DNA of 64,000 bases from Skeletonema tropicum (taxonomy: Eukaryota > Bacillariophyta > Thalassiosirophyceae > Thalassiosirales > Thalassiosiraceae), in assembly GCA_037178625.1 (NCBI GenBank), contig CM074127.1, positions 3,100,001 through 3,164,000 on the forward strand, written 5' to 3'. The notes beneath the pieces are model-generated. The model saw only the letters and a list, made by a program, of their open reading frames with translations. It had not been told where the DNA came from and ran no database searches. Below are positions 1 through 11,800 of this stretch, piece by piece; positions within the stretch are counted from its first letter, which is position 1; each line of letters begins with the position of its first letter. The position numbers were made by a program, and so were the translations under genes.

Positions 1-98
1 CCAGCTGCATTAGGAAGATGTGCGCCGGCGATGTACTCCGATGCCACCGCCTTCTCACGCCCCTCTTTTTTTTCTTCCTTGCTTTCATCTACCGACAT
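1..98 (-). CDS. 5' end of an unidentified gene running off the left edge
   Basis: On the minus strand an ATG at 98-96 opens a frame that stays open to base 1 (about 32 codons). It starts MSVDESKEEKKEG and continues into a mixed-composition stretch. The ATG context (CACC before ATGTCG) is good for a eukaryotic start. The next gene on the right begins on the plus strand at 927, so this would be a divergent pair separated by about 830 bp. Too little is visible to name a family, and a chance open stretch of this length is possible. Confidence 0.4.
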   Translation of the reverse strand, partial: MSVDESKEEKKEGREKAVASEYIAGAHLPNAA

Positions 99-926
99 GG
101 TGAGCAGGAGTGATAATAAATTTCACAGTGATAGATGGCCGTTGTGGGGGTCGGAAGGGATTGTCACGATGTTGATTGCGAGCGTTGGTGGTGGTTGGAC
201 AATGCTTTGAAACATATCGTTGGTGGCATGAGTTGAGAGAAACCGCCTCGCTGGCTTTGTTTCTCGCAGGAGTTCGAAATTTTGAAAATCAAATCCTGAT
301 TTCCTCAAGGGTGTTTCACTTGAGATTTATGGGGAAGTGTTTTCTTTGCTGGTCCTCATGAGATATCCTGTGCATTTTGGAAGGGGAAAAAGGACACAAA
401 CCGTCCTCGCGAAGGGGTGAGAGGAAAGAACGCCATCTTCCAACGCATCTCGAGTTCAAAATCAATTCGAGAAATGACTACTTATTCCGACGTACATTTT
501 GCACATGCGTTGGGAGAAGTGCAATCTTGAAATTTGCTTCCGTCCCTGTGGCCGGCCAAAAAACGCACCAGCCGTTACGCGAAAAGGCCCTTCTAAAAAA
601 GGCTTGTGCAGGTGGAATGACCTTCTTGTAGAAAGGAAAGGTTTTAAGTGTGTGGGGGGTCAGGTGAATGAAGTTGAACCCGCGAAATAAAGCGAACATC
701 TGGAAGAGCAGTTCCAATCAAGTTGCCCGAAGCGAAAGAGCAGACAGTACTTAGCAGAGGGTTTTGCTTTCATTCACAGTTCGCAATAGTAACATGTGCA
801 GGAGGATAGACATAAGACATACACGGGGCACAGATTAGACAGACCTTCACAATCCTGCGCATCATGGACGCCGCCCTCTAGCAGCTGTATAATAATTAGA
901 GTTGTAGTATTGTCCAGTTGTCAGGT
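99..926. other. Intergenic region with no recognised gene
   Basis: This 828-bp stretch lies between a minus-strand gene start and the plus-strand start at 927. It has only short open frames without recognisable protein character, and I see no tRNA or repeat. It probably holds the 5' UTRs and promoters of the two divergent genes. An additional upstream exon of the gene at 927 cannot be excluded. Confidence 0.4.
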
Positions 927-3900
927 ATGGCTCCCTATCAAGCCTACATTCCGGCAGAAAGCGGATCGTTCGAACCCGACAGATACACCCAGCCATCGAT
1001 AGTCAGGTTCGTCAGAAGTTTGCCTCGTTACGGGCACTCGAAAGACATATTAAGTGTATTGTTTTCTAATGATAGTCGTAAAGACAGCTATGTGCAGGGG
1101 TGAGTTCAAGCTTCACATGATTCTTTCATATTCTGTGAAGCTATTTGCTAACAATATTTTCCTCTCTTATGTACCAGCATCGTGATATCTTCGTGTGTGC
1201 TCCTAATTATCTTTCTTGCGTGGTGCCTCATCCTAATATATCTTAAGCTTTACACATCTGGGTGGGCATCTGGATCCATTGCTCCTCCTCCAGAGCCGCC
1301 TCGCACATTCACTCGGGGCAAACGAGATAGATACAACAACGATCACCAAGACAGTTCTGACAGTGACAGTGAAGATAGCGAAACCAGCTCTACTTCGTAC
1401 TCTTCTGGAGAGAAGTCGCATCACAGTGGTTTGTCAATAGGATCTGCTCAATTTTACAATGACCCCGGTGAGGAGGAAGAGATGACAATGGCAGTGATTG
1501 CCAGAGAACAACGACGGGATAAAATATTACGCCGGCAAAAGCAGATGTCACCGCACAATTTTGATTCCACGACAAATGGAGAAATAACATTGGTCACTAC
1601 CAAAGACAAACATAGCCGCAGCGGAGAACGATTCTGTGTCTATGTTCCCCACTCCCTGCGTTTGTCATTACTGCGAACCTACCATGACTGCTTGATACAC
1701 CCAGACGATGAGAACAATGCCGAAAACATGATTTATGATTACTTCACTTGGCCTGGAATCCGCCGTGACGCTGCCTATTACGTTAGACGGTACCGTGAAG
1801 TCATGGCTCAAGGAGATAATGCAGCCATCGTTATTCATGCTGATGAAGAATCCGATGAAGATAGTCTAGATGAAAATACTCCTATAACACTAGATGTGAT
1901 TGCACGAGAGCAATCCGATGACGTAGATTTGAAGAAGATGATGGAGCGAGTCCCAAATGTTTTCAGTACTGCAACAAACGGTTCTACGCAATTAATAACT
2001 GCGCGGGGGAAAGACAGGAAGTACAGAATTGTGATTCCAAAGAGCTTGCAAGCCAAAGTTATGCGGACGTATCACGATTGCTTAGTTAATCCGACCGAGG
2101 AGAATAATTTCGACACAGTGTTGTACGTCCATTTTACATGGAATGGTATACATCGTGATGTCGCAGACTACGCAAGGAATGAGGGTTTGACTGATGAGAT
2201 GAGGGACAGAAGGGGTTTGAGGAGGAATCGAGGCAAGCAAGATTCAAGGAAGCTACACGGTGGCGGCAATTCGAAAACAAGGAGACGCACTTCGGCTCAT
2301 AGCGGTCACAGCGACGAAGATCTGTTTGAATCAAGGCTAACACTGAAAAGTGGCGATAGTCAATACTCAAACATAGACGAACATTCAGAGAGTACATCCC
2401 AACCTATTGGCCTTGATGAAATAGCCAGGGAGCAAAAGAAGGATAAAGAATTGAGGCAACTGAAGAAGGAAGAACCATTTGTGTTCTCCACTGTACGCTA
2501 TGGTAACACTCTATTGACTACGGCTCAGAATTTTCGGGACAACAAGTATCGCATTGTCATTCCGCATAGTCTTCAGGGGCGGATGCTCCAAACTTACCGA
2601 GATTGTCTTCTTAACCCGACCCCCGACAGGAATTTTGATACATTGTTGTACAACCATTTTACTTGGAATGGAATTCACGATGACGTTGATTGCTTCGTGA
2701 AGCACGGTGGTCATGTCCCAAAGAAAAGCAGCGATGAAGGAACAGTGAAGAAGTCCAACGCGAAGAAAGAGAGCATTAGACTTGACGCTGAGTTTTTAGA
2801 ATGGGCGCAGGAGAACAAAGCATTTCAACAGAAAATCAAGAAAATACGGTTTTGGTTCCTGTTAAGTGGACTTTTCTTGATCATATCAAGCATTTTGTTC
2901 TTTGAGCAAGGTATAAAAAGAGTGTTCAACTCGCTTGATGATGCACAAGCTGGCTTGCATGTAAGTTTGCCCGTGTTGTCCTCTGCTATCATACTTGTCG
3001 ACTTATTTGTCTAATATTTATACATTTTCTCCTCCACTGACAGGTCACAGAAAATACGGCGAATGAGGCTCTGGGTATAACACACACGTACTTTGAAACT
3101 CAATCAGATGTACAAGAAACTGCAAAAATGATCGGGACGTATGATGTATCACAATGGTGCCCTGCTTTACCAAATGATTTGGTTGATTTTTCACAAGACA
3201 TCCGAAAAGCTACTTACCAAATTGGCATTCAGCTTCGAGATAACGCGATTCAGGTTGACACAGTAGTAGAAGGTATTCAGAACGACATCGAGGGATTAAT
3301 TCTTACTGTGCAAGATTTAGACGCGACTCTTGAGGACTTCAAAAGATACATCGGTGCTGCAAAGGTTCTCGTCATCTTGATTGATATAGTTGCGCTGTCA
3401 TTGATGTTCGCATGCATAATGGCATGGACGAAAACACAACATTTTGTACCAATATGCGTCAGAAATACATGTATCATCCCTATCTTCGTGGTTTTGATCA
3501 TCCTGTTTTGGATATTCGCCACAGCTTCGCTGCTGGGAGCTATGGCAGGTTCTGATTTCTGCAGAATGCCAGATGAGTCAGTATCGGCATTCGTATTGGG
3601 AAATCAAGAGAGCTTCAGTCCCCTTATGCTCGCATTTATATTGTATTACGTTACGGTGAGTGTTTGTTGAAAAACTTCTTCTCGGTTTTGAATAACAAAT
3701 ACGAAACTAATAACACTTCTTCTATACAATAGGGCTGCCTTCCTGATAGACTTCCACCAAAGTTGGAGACTTTGTCTGATATAATTTCTAACACTGGCAA
3801 TTTCATGCACAGTCAAATTTCGAGTCTTACCTCAGCTACAAAGAACTTTCTTGTAGCGCGATGCGGGGATACAGGTCCTTCGGCCCTACTTTCAGCATTA

Positions 3901-4122
3901 GAGCTTACGGATGCAACCATGCATGGCATATATGACATCATAATAGAGATCAGACAACTGATGCAATGCCAAAACTTTAATCCAATATACACCTCGACAA
4001 CTTATGATGCTGTATGTACAAGTGGAGTAGGTGGTTTGAGTTGGGTATTCTTTTCATCTCTATTTATGGCAATTTTTAGTATGACTATGGTGACTTTAAG
4101 AATTGCAATCCAACAATACTGA
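927..4122 (+). CDS. Multi-pass membrane protein with three retroelement integrase-derived (pre-integrase + H2C2-like) units
   Basis: Four exons joined by canonical GT-AG introns are consistent in frame: 927-1099, 1178-2960, 3044-3655 and 3733-4122, giving about 985 residues. Exon 2 opens with a hydrophobic segment (VISSCVLLIIFLAW), then an acidic Ser-rich linker. Three related units follow at about 1491-1797, 1895-2180 and 2411-2703. Each starts with IAREQ..D..L, has a strand near RIVIPHSL and ends in YHDCL.(H/N)P...FTW.GI..DV. This order matches the segment between RNase H and the integrase core of Ty3/gypsy elements. The two His ligands are kept in unit 1 (YHDCLIHP), one is lost in unit 2 (YHDCLVNP) and both in unit 3 (YRDCLLNP). 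No CxxC, reverse transcriptase or DDE core is present. At least three more membrane segments follow in exons 2-4, with Cys-containing loops between them, an arrangement loosely like tweety-type proteins. The function is unknown. The start at 927 is the first ATG in frame. Confidence 0.78.
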
Positions 4123-4189
4123 CATAATTCAAAACAAATAAAAACACATAAACGTGTATGGATTACAATCAATTAATGCACATCATCTA

Positions 4190-7100
4190 CCCAGCCCACA
4201 CTGGACCTCTCACGCAACAGCTGCGAGGTTGTGGCATCGCTTCAACGGACGCTAGTCGTCTGAGCGGTACAAAGGAGCTTGTCGATTATCACCGCCGAGT
4301 AGAATGGGCCACTACAAGCGGCTCATGCCCATACCGACGGTGATAGATACGATTTGGTAGAATGTAGTGCTGCTGGCCAGCCCACACTGGACCTCTCACA
4401 TCAGTCATATAAGCTACGCGGTTATGGCATCGCTTCTACGGACGCTAGACGTCTGAGCGGTACAAATGAGAGTGTCTAATATCACCTACAGATGAGCTTG
4501 TCTAGTATCACCGCCGACTAGAATGGGCCACTAGAAACGGCTCATGCCCATACCGACGGCGATAGTAGATACGATTTAGTAGAATGTGGAGCTGCTGGCC
4601 AGCCCACAATGGACCTCACGCATCTGTCACATCAGCTACTGGTTTGTAGCATCGCTTCTACAGACGCTAGTCCTCTGAGCGGTACAAGTGAGCTTGTCTA
4701 GTATCATCGCCGACTAGAATGTGCCACTACAAGCGGCTCATGCCCATACCGACGGTGATAGTAGATACGATTTGGTAGAATGTGGTGCTGCTGGCCAGCC
4801 TACACTAAACCTCTCACATCAGCTACAAGGTTGCAGCATCGCTTCTACGGACGCTAGTCGTCTGAGCGGTCCAAGTGAGCTTGTCTAGTATCACCGACGA
4901 CTAGAATGGGCCACTACAAGCGGCTCATGCCCATACCGACGGCGATAGTAAATACGATTTGGTAGAATGTGGTACTGCTGGCCAGCCCCCACTGGACCTC
5001 TCACATCAGCTACGCGGTTGTAGCATCGCTTCTACGGAGGCAAGTCGTCTAAGAGGTCCGAATGAGCTTGTCTAGTATCACCGCCGACTAGAATGGGCCA
5101 CTAGAAGCGGCTCATGCCCATATCGACAAAGACAGATACGATTTGGTAGAATGTGGTGCTGCCGGCCAGCCCACACTGGACCTCACACATCAGCTACGCG
5201 GTTGTAGCATCGCTTCTACGGACGCTAGTCGTCTAAGAGGTCCGAATGAGCTTGTCTAGTATCACTGTTAACTAGAATGGGCCACTAGAAGCGGCTCATG
5301 CCCATACCGACGGCAATTAGATACGATTTGGTTAGAATGTGGAGCTGCTGGCCAGCCCACACTGGACCTCACGCATCTGTCACATCAGCTACTGGTTTGT
5401 AGCATCGCTTCTACAGACGCTACTCCTCTGAGCGGTACAAATAAGCTTGTCTAGTATCATCGCCGACTAGAATGGGCCACGAGAAGCGGTTCATGCCCAA
5501 ACCGATGGCGATAGTAGATACGATTTGGTAGAATGTGGTGCTGCTGGCCAGCCTACACTAAACCTCTCACATCAGCTACAACATCGCTTCTACGGACGCT
5601 AGTCGTCTGAGCGGTCCAAATGAGCTTGTCTAGTATCACTGTTAACTAGAATGGGCCACTAGAAGCGGCTCATGCCCATATTGACGGCGATAGTAGATAC
5701 GATTTGGTAGAATGTGGTACTGCTGGCCAGCCTACTCTAAACCTCTCACATCATCTACAAGGTTGTAGCATCGCTTCTACGGACGCTAGTCGTTTGAGCG
5801 GTCCAAATGAGCTTGTCTAGTATCACCGAAACTAGAATGGGCCACTAGAAGCGGCTCATGCCCATATCGACAAAGACAGATACGATTTGGTAGAATGTGG
5901 TGCTGCCGGCCAGCCCACACTGGACCTCACACATCAGCTTCTCGGTTGTAGCATCGCTTTTACGGACGCTAGTCGTCTGAGCGGTCCAAGTGAGCTTGTC
6001 TAGTATCACCGCCGACTAGAATGGGCCACTAGAAGCGGCTCATGCCCATATCGACAAAGACAGATACGATTTGGTAGAATGTGGAGCTGCTGGCCAGCCC
6101 ACACTGGACCTCACACATCAACTGCGCGGTTGTAGCATCGCTTCTACGAAGGCTAGTCGTCTAAGAGGTCCGAATGAGCTTGTCTAGTATCACTGTTAAC
6201 TAGAATGGGCCACTAGAAGCGGCTCATGCCCAAACCGACGTCAATTAGATACGATTTGGTAGAATGTGGAGCTGCTGGCCAGCCCACACTGGACCTCACG
6301 CATCTGTCACATCAGCTACTGGTTTGTAGCATCGCTTCTACAGACGCTAGTCCTCTAAGCGGTACAAATGCGCTTGTCTAGTATCATCGCCGACTAGAAT
6401 GGGCCACGAGAAGCGGCTCATGCCCATACCGACGGTGATAGTAGATACGATTTGGTAGAATGTAGTGCTGCCGGCCAGCCCACACTGGACCTCAAACATC
6501 ACCTTCTCGGTTGTAGCATCGCTTCTACAGACGCTAGTCGTCTGAGCGGTCCAAATGAGCTTGTCTAGTATCACCGCCGACTAGAACGGGCCACTACAAG
6601 CGGCTCATGCCCATATTGACGGCGATAGTAGATACGATTTGGTAGAATGTGGTACTGCTGGCCAGCCTACTCTAAACCTCTCACATCATCTACAAGGTTG
6701 TAGCATCGCTTCTACGGACGCTAGTCGTTTGAGCGGTCCAAATGAGCTTGTCTAGTATCACCGAAACTAGAATGGGCCACTAGAAGCGGCTCATGCCCAT
6801 ATCGACAAAGACAAATACGATTTGGTAGAATGTGGTGCTGCCGGCCAGCCCACACTGGACCTCACACATCAGCTTCTCGGTTGTAGCATCGCTTTTACGG
6901 ACGCTAGTCGTCTGAGCGGTCCAAGTGAGCTTGTCTAGTATCACCGCCGACTAGAATGGGCCACTAGAAGCGGCTCATGCCCATATCGACAAAGACAGAT
7001 ACGATTTGGTAGAATGTGGTGCTGCTGGCCAGCCCACACTGGACCTCACACATCAACTGCGCGGTTGTAGCATCGCTTCTACGAAGGCTAGTCGTCTAAG

Positions 7101-8785
7101 AGGTCCGAATGAGCTTGTCTAGTATCACTGTTAACTAGAATGGGCCACTAGAAGCGGCTCATGCCCATACCGACGTCAATTAGATACGATTTGGTAGAAT
7201 GTGGAGCTGCTGGCCAGCCCACACTGGACCTCACGCATCTGTCACATCAGCTACTGGTTTGTAGCATCGCTTCTACAGACGCTAGTCCTCAAAGCGGTAC
7301 AAATGCGCTTGTCTAGTATCATCGCCGACTAGAATGGGCCACTAGAAGCGGCTCATGCCCATACCGACGGTGATAGTAGATACGATTTGGTAGAATGTAG
7401 TGCTGCCGGCCAGCCCACACTGGACCTCAAACATCACCTTCTCGGTTGTAGCATCGCTTCTACAGACGCTAGTCGTCTGAGCGGTACAAATGAGCTTGTC
7501 TAGTATCACCGACGACTAGAATGGGCCACTAGAAGCGGCTCATGCCCATATCGACAAAGACAGATACGATTTGGTAGAATGTGGAGCTGCTGGCCAGCCC
7601 ACACTGGACCTCACGCATCTGTCTCATCAGCTACTGGTTTGTAGCATCGCTTCTACAGACGCTAGTCCTCAAAGCGGTACAAGTGAGCTTGTCTAGTATC
7701 ACCGCCGACTAGAATGGGCCACGAGAAGCGGCTCATGCCCATACCGACAGTGACAGTAGATACAATTTGGTAGAATGTGGTGCTGCTGGCCGGCCTACAC
7801 TAAACCTTCTCACATCAGCTACAAGGTTGCAGCATCGCTTCTACGGACGCTAGTCGTCTGAGCGGTCCAAATGAGATTGTCTAGTATCACCGCCGACTAG
7901 AATGGGCCACTACAAGCGGCTCATGCCCATACCGACGGCGATAGTAGATACGATTTGGTAGAATGTGATGCTGCCTAGCCAGCCCACACTGGACCTCTCA
8001 CATCACCTACGAGGTTGTAGCATCGCTTCTACGGACGCTAGTCGTCTGAGCGGTCCACACGAGATTGTCTAGTATCACCGACGACTAGAATGGGCCACTA
8101 GAAGCGGCTCATGCCCATATTGACTGCGATAGTAGATACGATTTAGGTAGAATGTGGAGCTGCTGCCAAGCTTACACTGGACCTGTCACGTCAGTCACTT
8201 TAGCTACGCGGTTTTGGCATCGCTTCTACGGACGCTAGTCGTTTGAGCGGTCCAAATGAGCTTGTCTAGTATCACCTCCCACTAGAATGTGCCACTAGAA
8301 GCGGCTCATGCCCATACCGATGGCGATAGTATATACGATTTGGTAGAATGTGGTGCTGCTGGCCAGCCCACACTGGACCTCACACATCCGCTTCTCGGTT
8401 GTAGCATCGCTTTTACGGACGCTAATCGTCTGAGCGGTCCGAATGAGCTTGTCTAGTATCACCGCCGACTAGAATGGGCCACTAGAAGCGGCTCATGCCC
8501 ATACCGATGGCGATAGTAGATACGATTTGCCCATACCGATGGCGATAGTAGATACGATTTGGTAGAATGTGGTGCTGCTGGCCAGCCCACACTGGACCTC
8601 ACACATCAGCTACGAGGTTGTAGCATCGCTTTTACGGACGCTAGTCGTCTGAGCGGTCCAAATGAGCTTGTCTAGTATCACCGCCGACTAGAATGGGCCA
8701 CTACAAGCGGCTCATGCCCATACCGACGGTGATAGTAGATACGATTTGGTAGAATGTGGTGCTGCTGGCCAGCCCACACATAACC
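4190..8785. repeat. Satellite array: about 24 tandem copies of a ~190-bp monomer
   Basis: The anchor CCAGCCCACACTGGACCTC recurs at about 4193, 4379, 4598, 4797, 4983, 5166, 5354, 5550, 5728, 5912, 6096, 6283, 6477, 6664, 6847, 7032, 7216, 7413, 7595, 7794, 7980, 8167, 8365, 8585 and 8770. Units are about 178-220 bp, mean about 191. Each unit contains the palindrome GCTGGCCAGC and short dyads such as CTAGT-n10-ACTAG and GACG-n5-CGTC. The array begins and ends at the same anchor element, so it holds close to a whole number of units. No unit contains a conserved open frame. It sits exactly in the gap between two convergent genes (stops at 4122 and 8842). The monomer is near nucleosome-repeat length. 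Short local rearrangements occur, for example a duplicated piece near 8513-8545. Confidence 0.95.
5666..7535. repeat. 935-bp higher-order tandem duplication (5 monomers x 2) inside the satellite
   Basis: The variant string TGCTGGCCAGCCTACTCTAA occurs at 5721 and again at 6656, an offset of 935 bp. Reading both copies side by side from about 5666 and 6601, the order of five diagnostic monomer variants is the same, with only scattered single-base differences over the whole 935 bp. Diagnostic variants include CACCGAAACTAG, the AAAGACAGATAC variant, CTGTTAACTAG and a TAGTGCTGCCGG variant. Other neighbouring monomers differ from each other far more. This is a recent block amplification by unequal exchange or replication slippage. 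Confidence 0.88.
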
Positions 8786-8841
8786 TGTGATTCTTTCATA
8801 TGAGTTGTTTTCAATTATAAGTTCTATTACTATTAGTCTAT

Positions 8842-11800
8842 TTATATTATTGATGAAGCACATTGCATTTCTAATAGATTGTCCATTAGTAACCCAACAG
8901 TGGTTCCAATCGAGCTTGCCAAGTCCTCTTGTTCGTACAAAGCCAAGTCAACAAATTTCATCACAAGGTCACCATCAATTGTTCCCTTCTTCCGGTCATT
9001 AGTACGACACCCGCCTCTACTTGTTGACCTCCGGAACAAACGCCATGCCCTATGACTGAGAGCACAGTTACTTTCTAGAGCATTACTCATGACACTTTGG
9101 AGGGCAGTCAAACGCCAGAAAACAGGTTCACTCAACGATATTATTGACCCTACGCTCCCGTCAGTTGTTCCGAAGGTCACAGCAAATCGTTGGTCATCCT
9201 CCAATCTACCAAACAAGGCATCTTGCTGTTTCAAAGCCGCAAGAGTACTCGGCATGGTGCATGAGTTAAATAGCAAACTGGACTGGCACCAATGACTTTG
9301 GAGTGCGGTTGTCTGGGAGCCAAGATGAACATCTGCGCGGCAGACTAATTTATTCCCTCCACGGGCTTCTGCATCTGCAGGTGCATACTGAAAAAACTTC
9401 AGGTTTTGGCGATCATCGTGACAGACAAATGCCATAGCACCGCCCCTGGATATAAGCCCTGCAGCAAACACCTGTGTTGGTTCATAATCTTTCGCAAGCA
9501 AGGTGAGACTCTTGTCTGACTCTCGCCATACGAGGAAATGAAGAGAGTCGTAACTGCAAGTTTTCAATGGATTCACGGACATGGAATAATTTCAGAATAC
9601 AGAAGCAATGACGACGAAAGAAATAGGAGATTCACAGGCAACTTACGCATCACTAAGCAGGAAAAATGTTTTGAACAACACTATTTCTTGCACCTGCATG
9701 TGAGCGTGATAAAATCCAACCTGGGTCAATTTCCCTGAGCCCCACTGCTCCACTGTTACTTCAGCACCAGCGCCCACTACGACACGGTATGTGTCTTCTG
9801 ATTTCAACGAAGACAAACTCGTTACAGGTCCAACAGTTATTTCTTTCTCAGATCTCAGATTCAAGTGTAGCGGTGCTAGTCTTCCATCTATTCGTTGGTT
9901 CTTTTTTGACTTCTTGACCTGAAACAACAAAACTCTTCCCTTGGAAGCGAGATCCTCGCCATCTTGATCAATAAAACTTGTGCCCACACTGACGAATAGA
10001 CTCTTCTCGGGTGTTTCATCACTGTCTTCAATGACATTCGTCAAAAACAGAGATTTGAGAGCCGTTCCATGCTCAAAGTCATCCAACTCGTACTTGTCCA
10101 ACACACTAAACTCGGAAGATGCATCAACAAGCCATACTTCGTATTTACGCTGAGGAATTGACGGCGCAAAACCAAGCTTCCGATCAACTTCGAAACAGTC
10201 TTCTCTCTCGATCTCTTCTACCCATTCTTGCTCAATATCGAAGCCTCCAAGATCAGCTTCAACTTGTTTCTTCACCCTAGCTGCCTCTTTTTCATCCTTT
10301 ATGCGCTGCCTTTCTTCAGGGCTGAGTCCATCGTCATTTAAATAACTTTGATCTGCTTCAATCTCGCGAGATATTAACATGACATATATTGGTCGATACG
10401 ACGTTGAGACTGAAGCATCATCAATGAACTCAATATGGCGAACAGTAACACCCAGGGGCACTTTTTGAACGCAGATACCTCCCCCAGGGAGAACCCCACG
10501 AGGAGAAAATACGTCATACAAGCCACTATATAGAGTCAGTCTCTGAGAACCAATGCGCCCAATACGCTCGTGCAATGTCAGAAACCCACAGCTAGCATTT
10601 TGAAACAGAGTGGGCATTGCTGCTGAGAAGCCTGATACAGGAACTGGGCGTCCTCCTGCAGGAGCTACATGGCGAGACTTATGTGACACTACGGCTGGAG
10701 TCCCCCTTTCAGAGACGAACCATAGTGGCCGCTCTGTTGCAGCAAAAAGGCCATCTTCTCCAGATATAGAACTAAAACGGTGCAAACGGTTTGGACGGAA
10801 CACTGTCAAGAGTGATTCAGAAGCAATTCCTTTGCGGCGAAGTTTTGTCAAGTGTCGTCCTGCTTCTTCGCTCGGTCGCGACACATTACCGAGGGGAATA
10901 CGCGTAAACTCCAAATTCAGATCAGAACTACGTTTACATCCAGAGTATAGGTGTAAATCGCCCAGTGATGTATTCACGAGGATGCATAGCGATCGCAACA
11001 TCCAAGCATCTTTTTCTGCATTGTTGTCATCGTCAAGGCTCAGAGAAGGCCCAGTAACAAAAACTCGAATTTCTGCTGCCTCCACTTGGTGTGTCGCAGG
11101 AAGACGGACTGCAGTGTCTTGATCGGAATGCGCTAGCACCGACGCTCCATGACTGCATCCGCGTGATCGCCAAATTGGCAAGACGTCATTTTGTAACCTC
11201 TTCATATCCGATAAATCATATATTTCTAGCATTCCTGACCTCCGACAAACTGCGACATGTATTTGATCTTTTGAATGATCATGACCTGAACACCAAGTCC
11301 CGTGCATGGACAGGCGATCGGGGAGAAATGATGGTAGTGGATCATGCAACGAACTGCTTGATGCACATGTACGAGGCATCTTCTCATCCGAGGACAGAAC
11401 CGATTGAGTCTGAAACACATGATGCGGCAAGGAAAACAAATCCATCGCCACAATGTTGTCGCTCTCATAGAATCCCTCTTCCTCATCATCTTTGGGTATG
11501 ACAATCTTTTCAGGCGTATCACCAACCAAAGTCCATTCGGATAATTTGAACAAGTTGTCTTTCTCGGTGCCTTCTGTTTGTTCTTGGTTTAGCGAGATAG
11601 AATAGACACAAGCATGCCCTGAAGACCACACGCAGCCTATACTTGCAGAGGATTTAGTCTTCTCATCAGCAACCACCGGGGTTATCGAAACTATTTCCCC
11701 TCGTACTGACCCAGGTGCTTCAGATATGCGGTGCACAAACACCACTTTTAGGTTTGTCTCACTTTTCAAATCTGAATCATGTGTACCAGACATGACTACA

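Noticed and set aside
1182..3014. Membrane-protein gene considered as an active Ty3/gypsy retrotransposon
   Set aside because: There is no reverse transcriptase, RNase H, integrase DDE core or LTR nearby. The gene has four clean exons and membrane helices, so the integrase-like units are domesticated fragments.
4190..8785. Satellite considered as a CRISPR array or a tRNA/5S cluster
   Set aside because: Units are ~190 bp with no alternation of constant repeats and unique spacers. No unit folds as a cloverleaf, and I could not find a proper polymerase III A and B box pair. Tandem satellite is the simple reading.
10610..11501. Open frames of 136-170 codons on the plus strand inside CPSF1
   Set aside because: They lie antisense to a conserved coding sequence, have unusual composition and no recognisable motif. 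They are mirror images of the real gene's codon bias.
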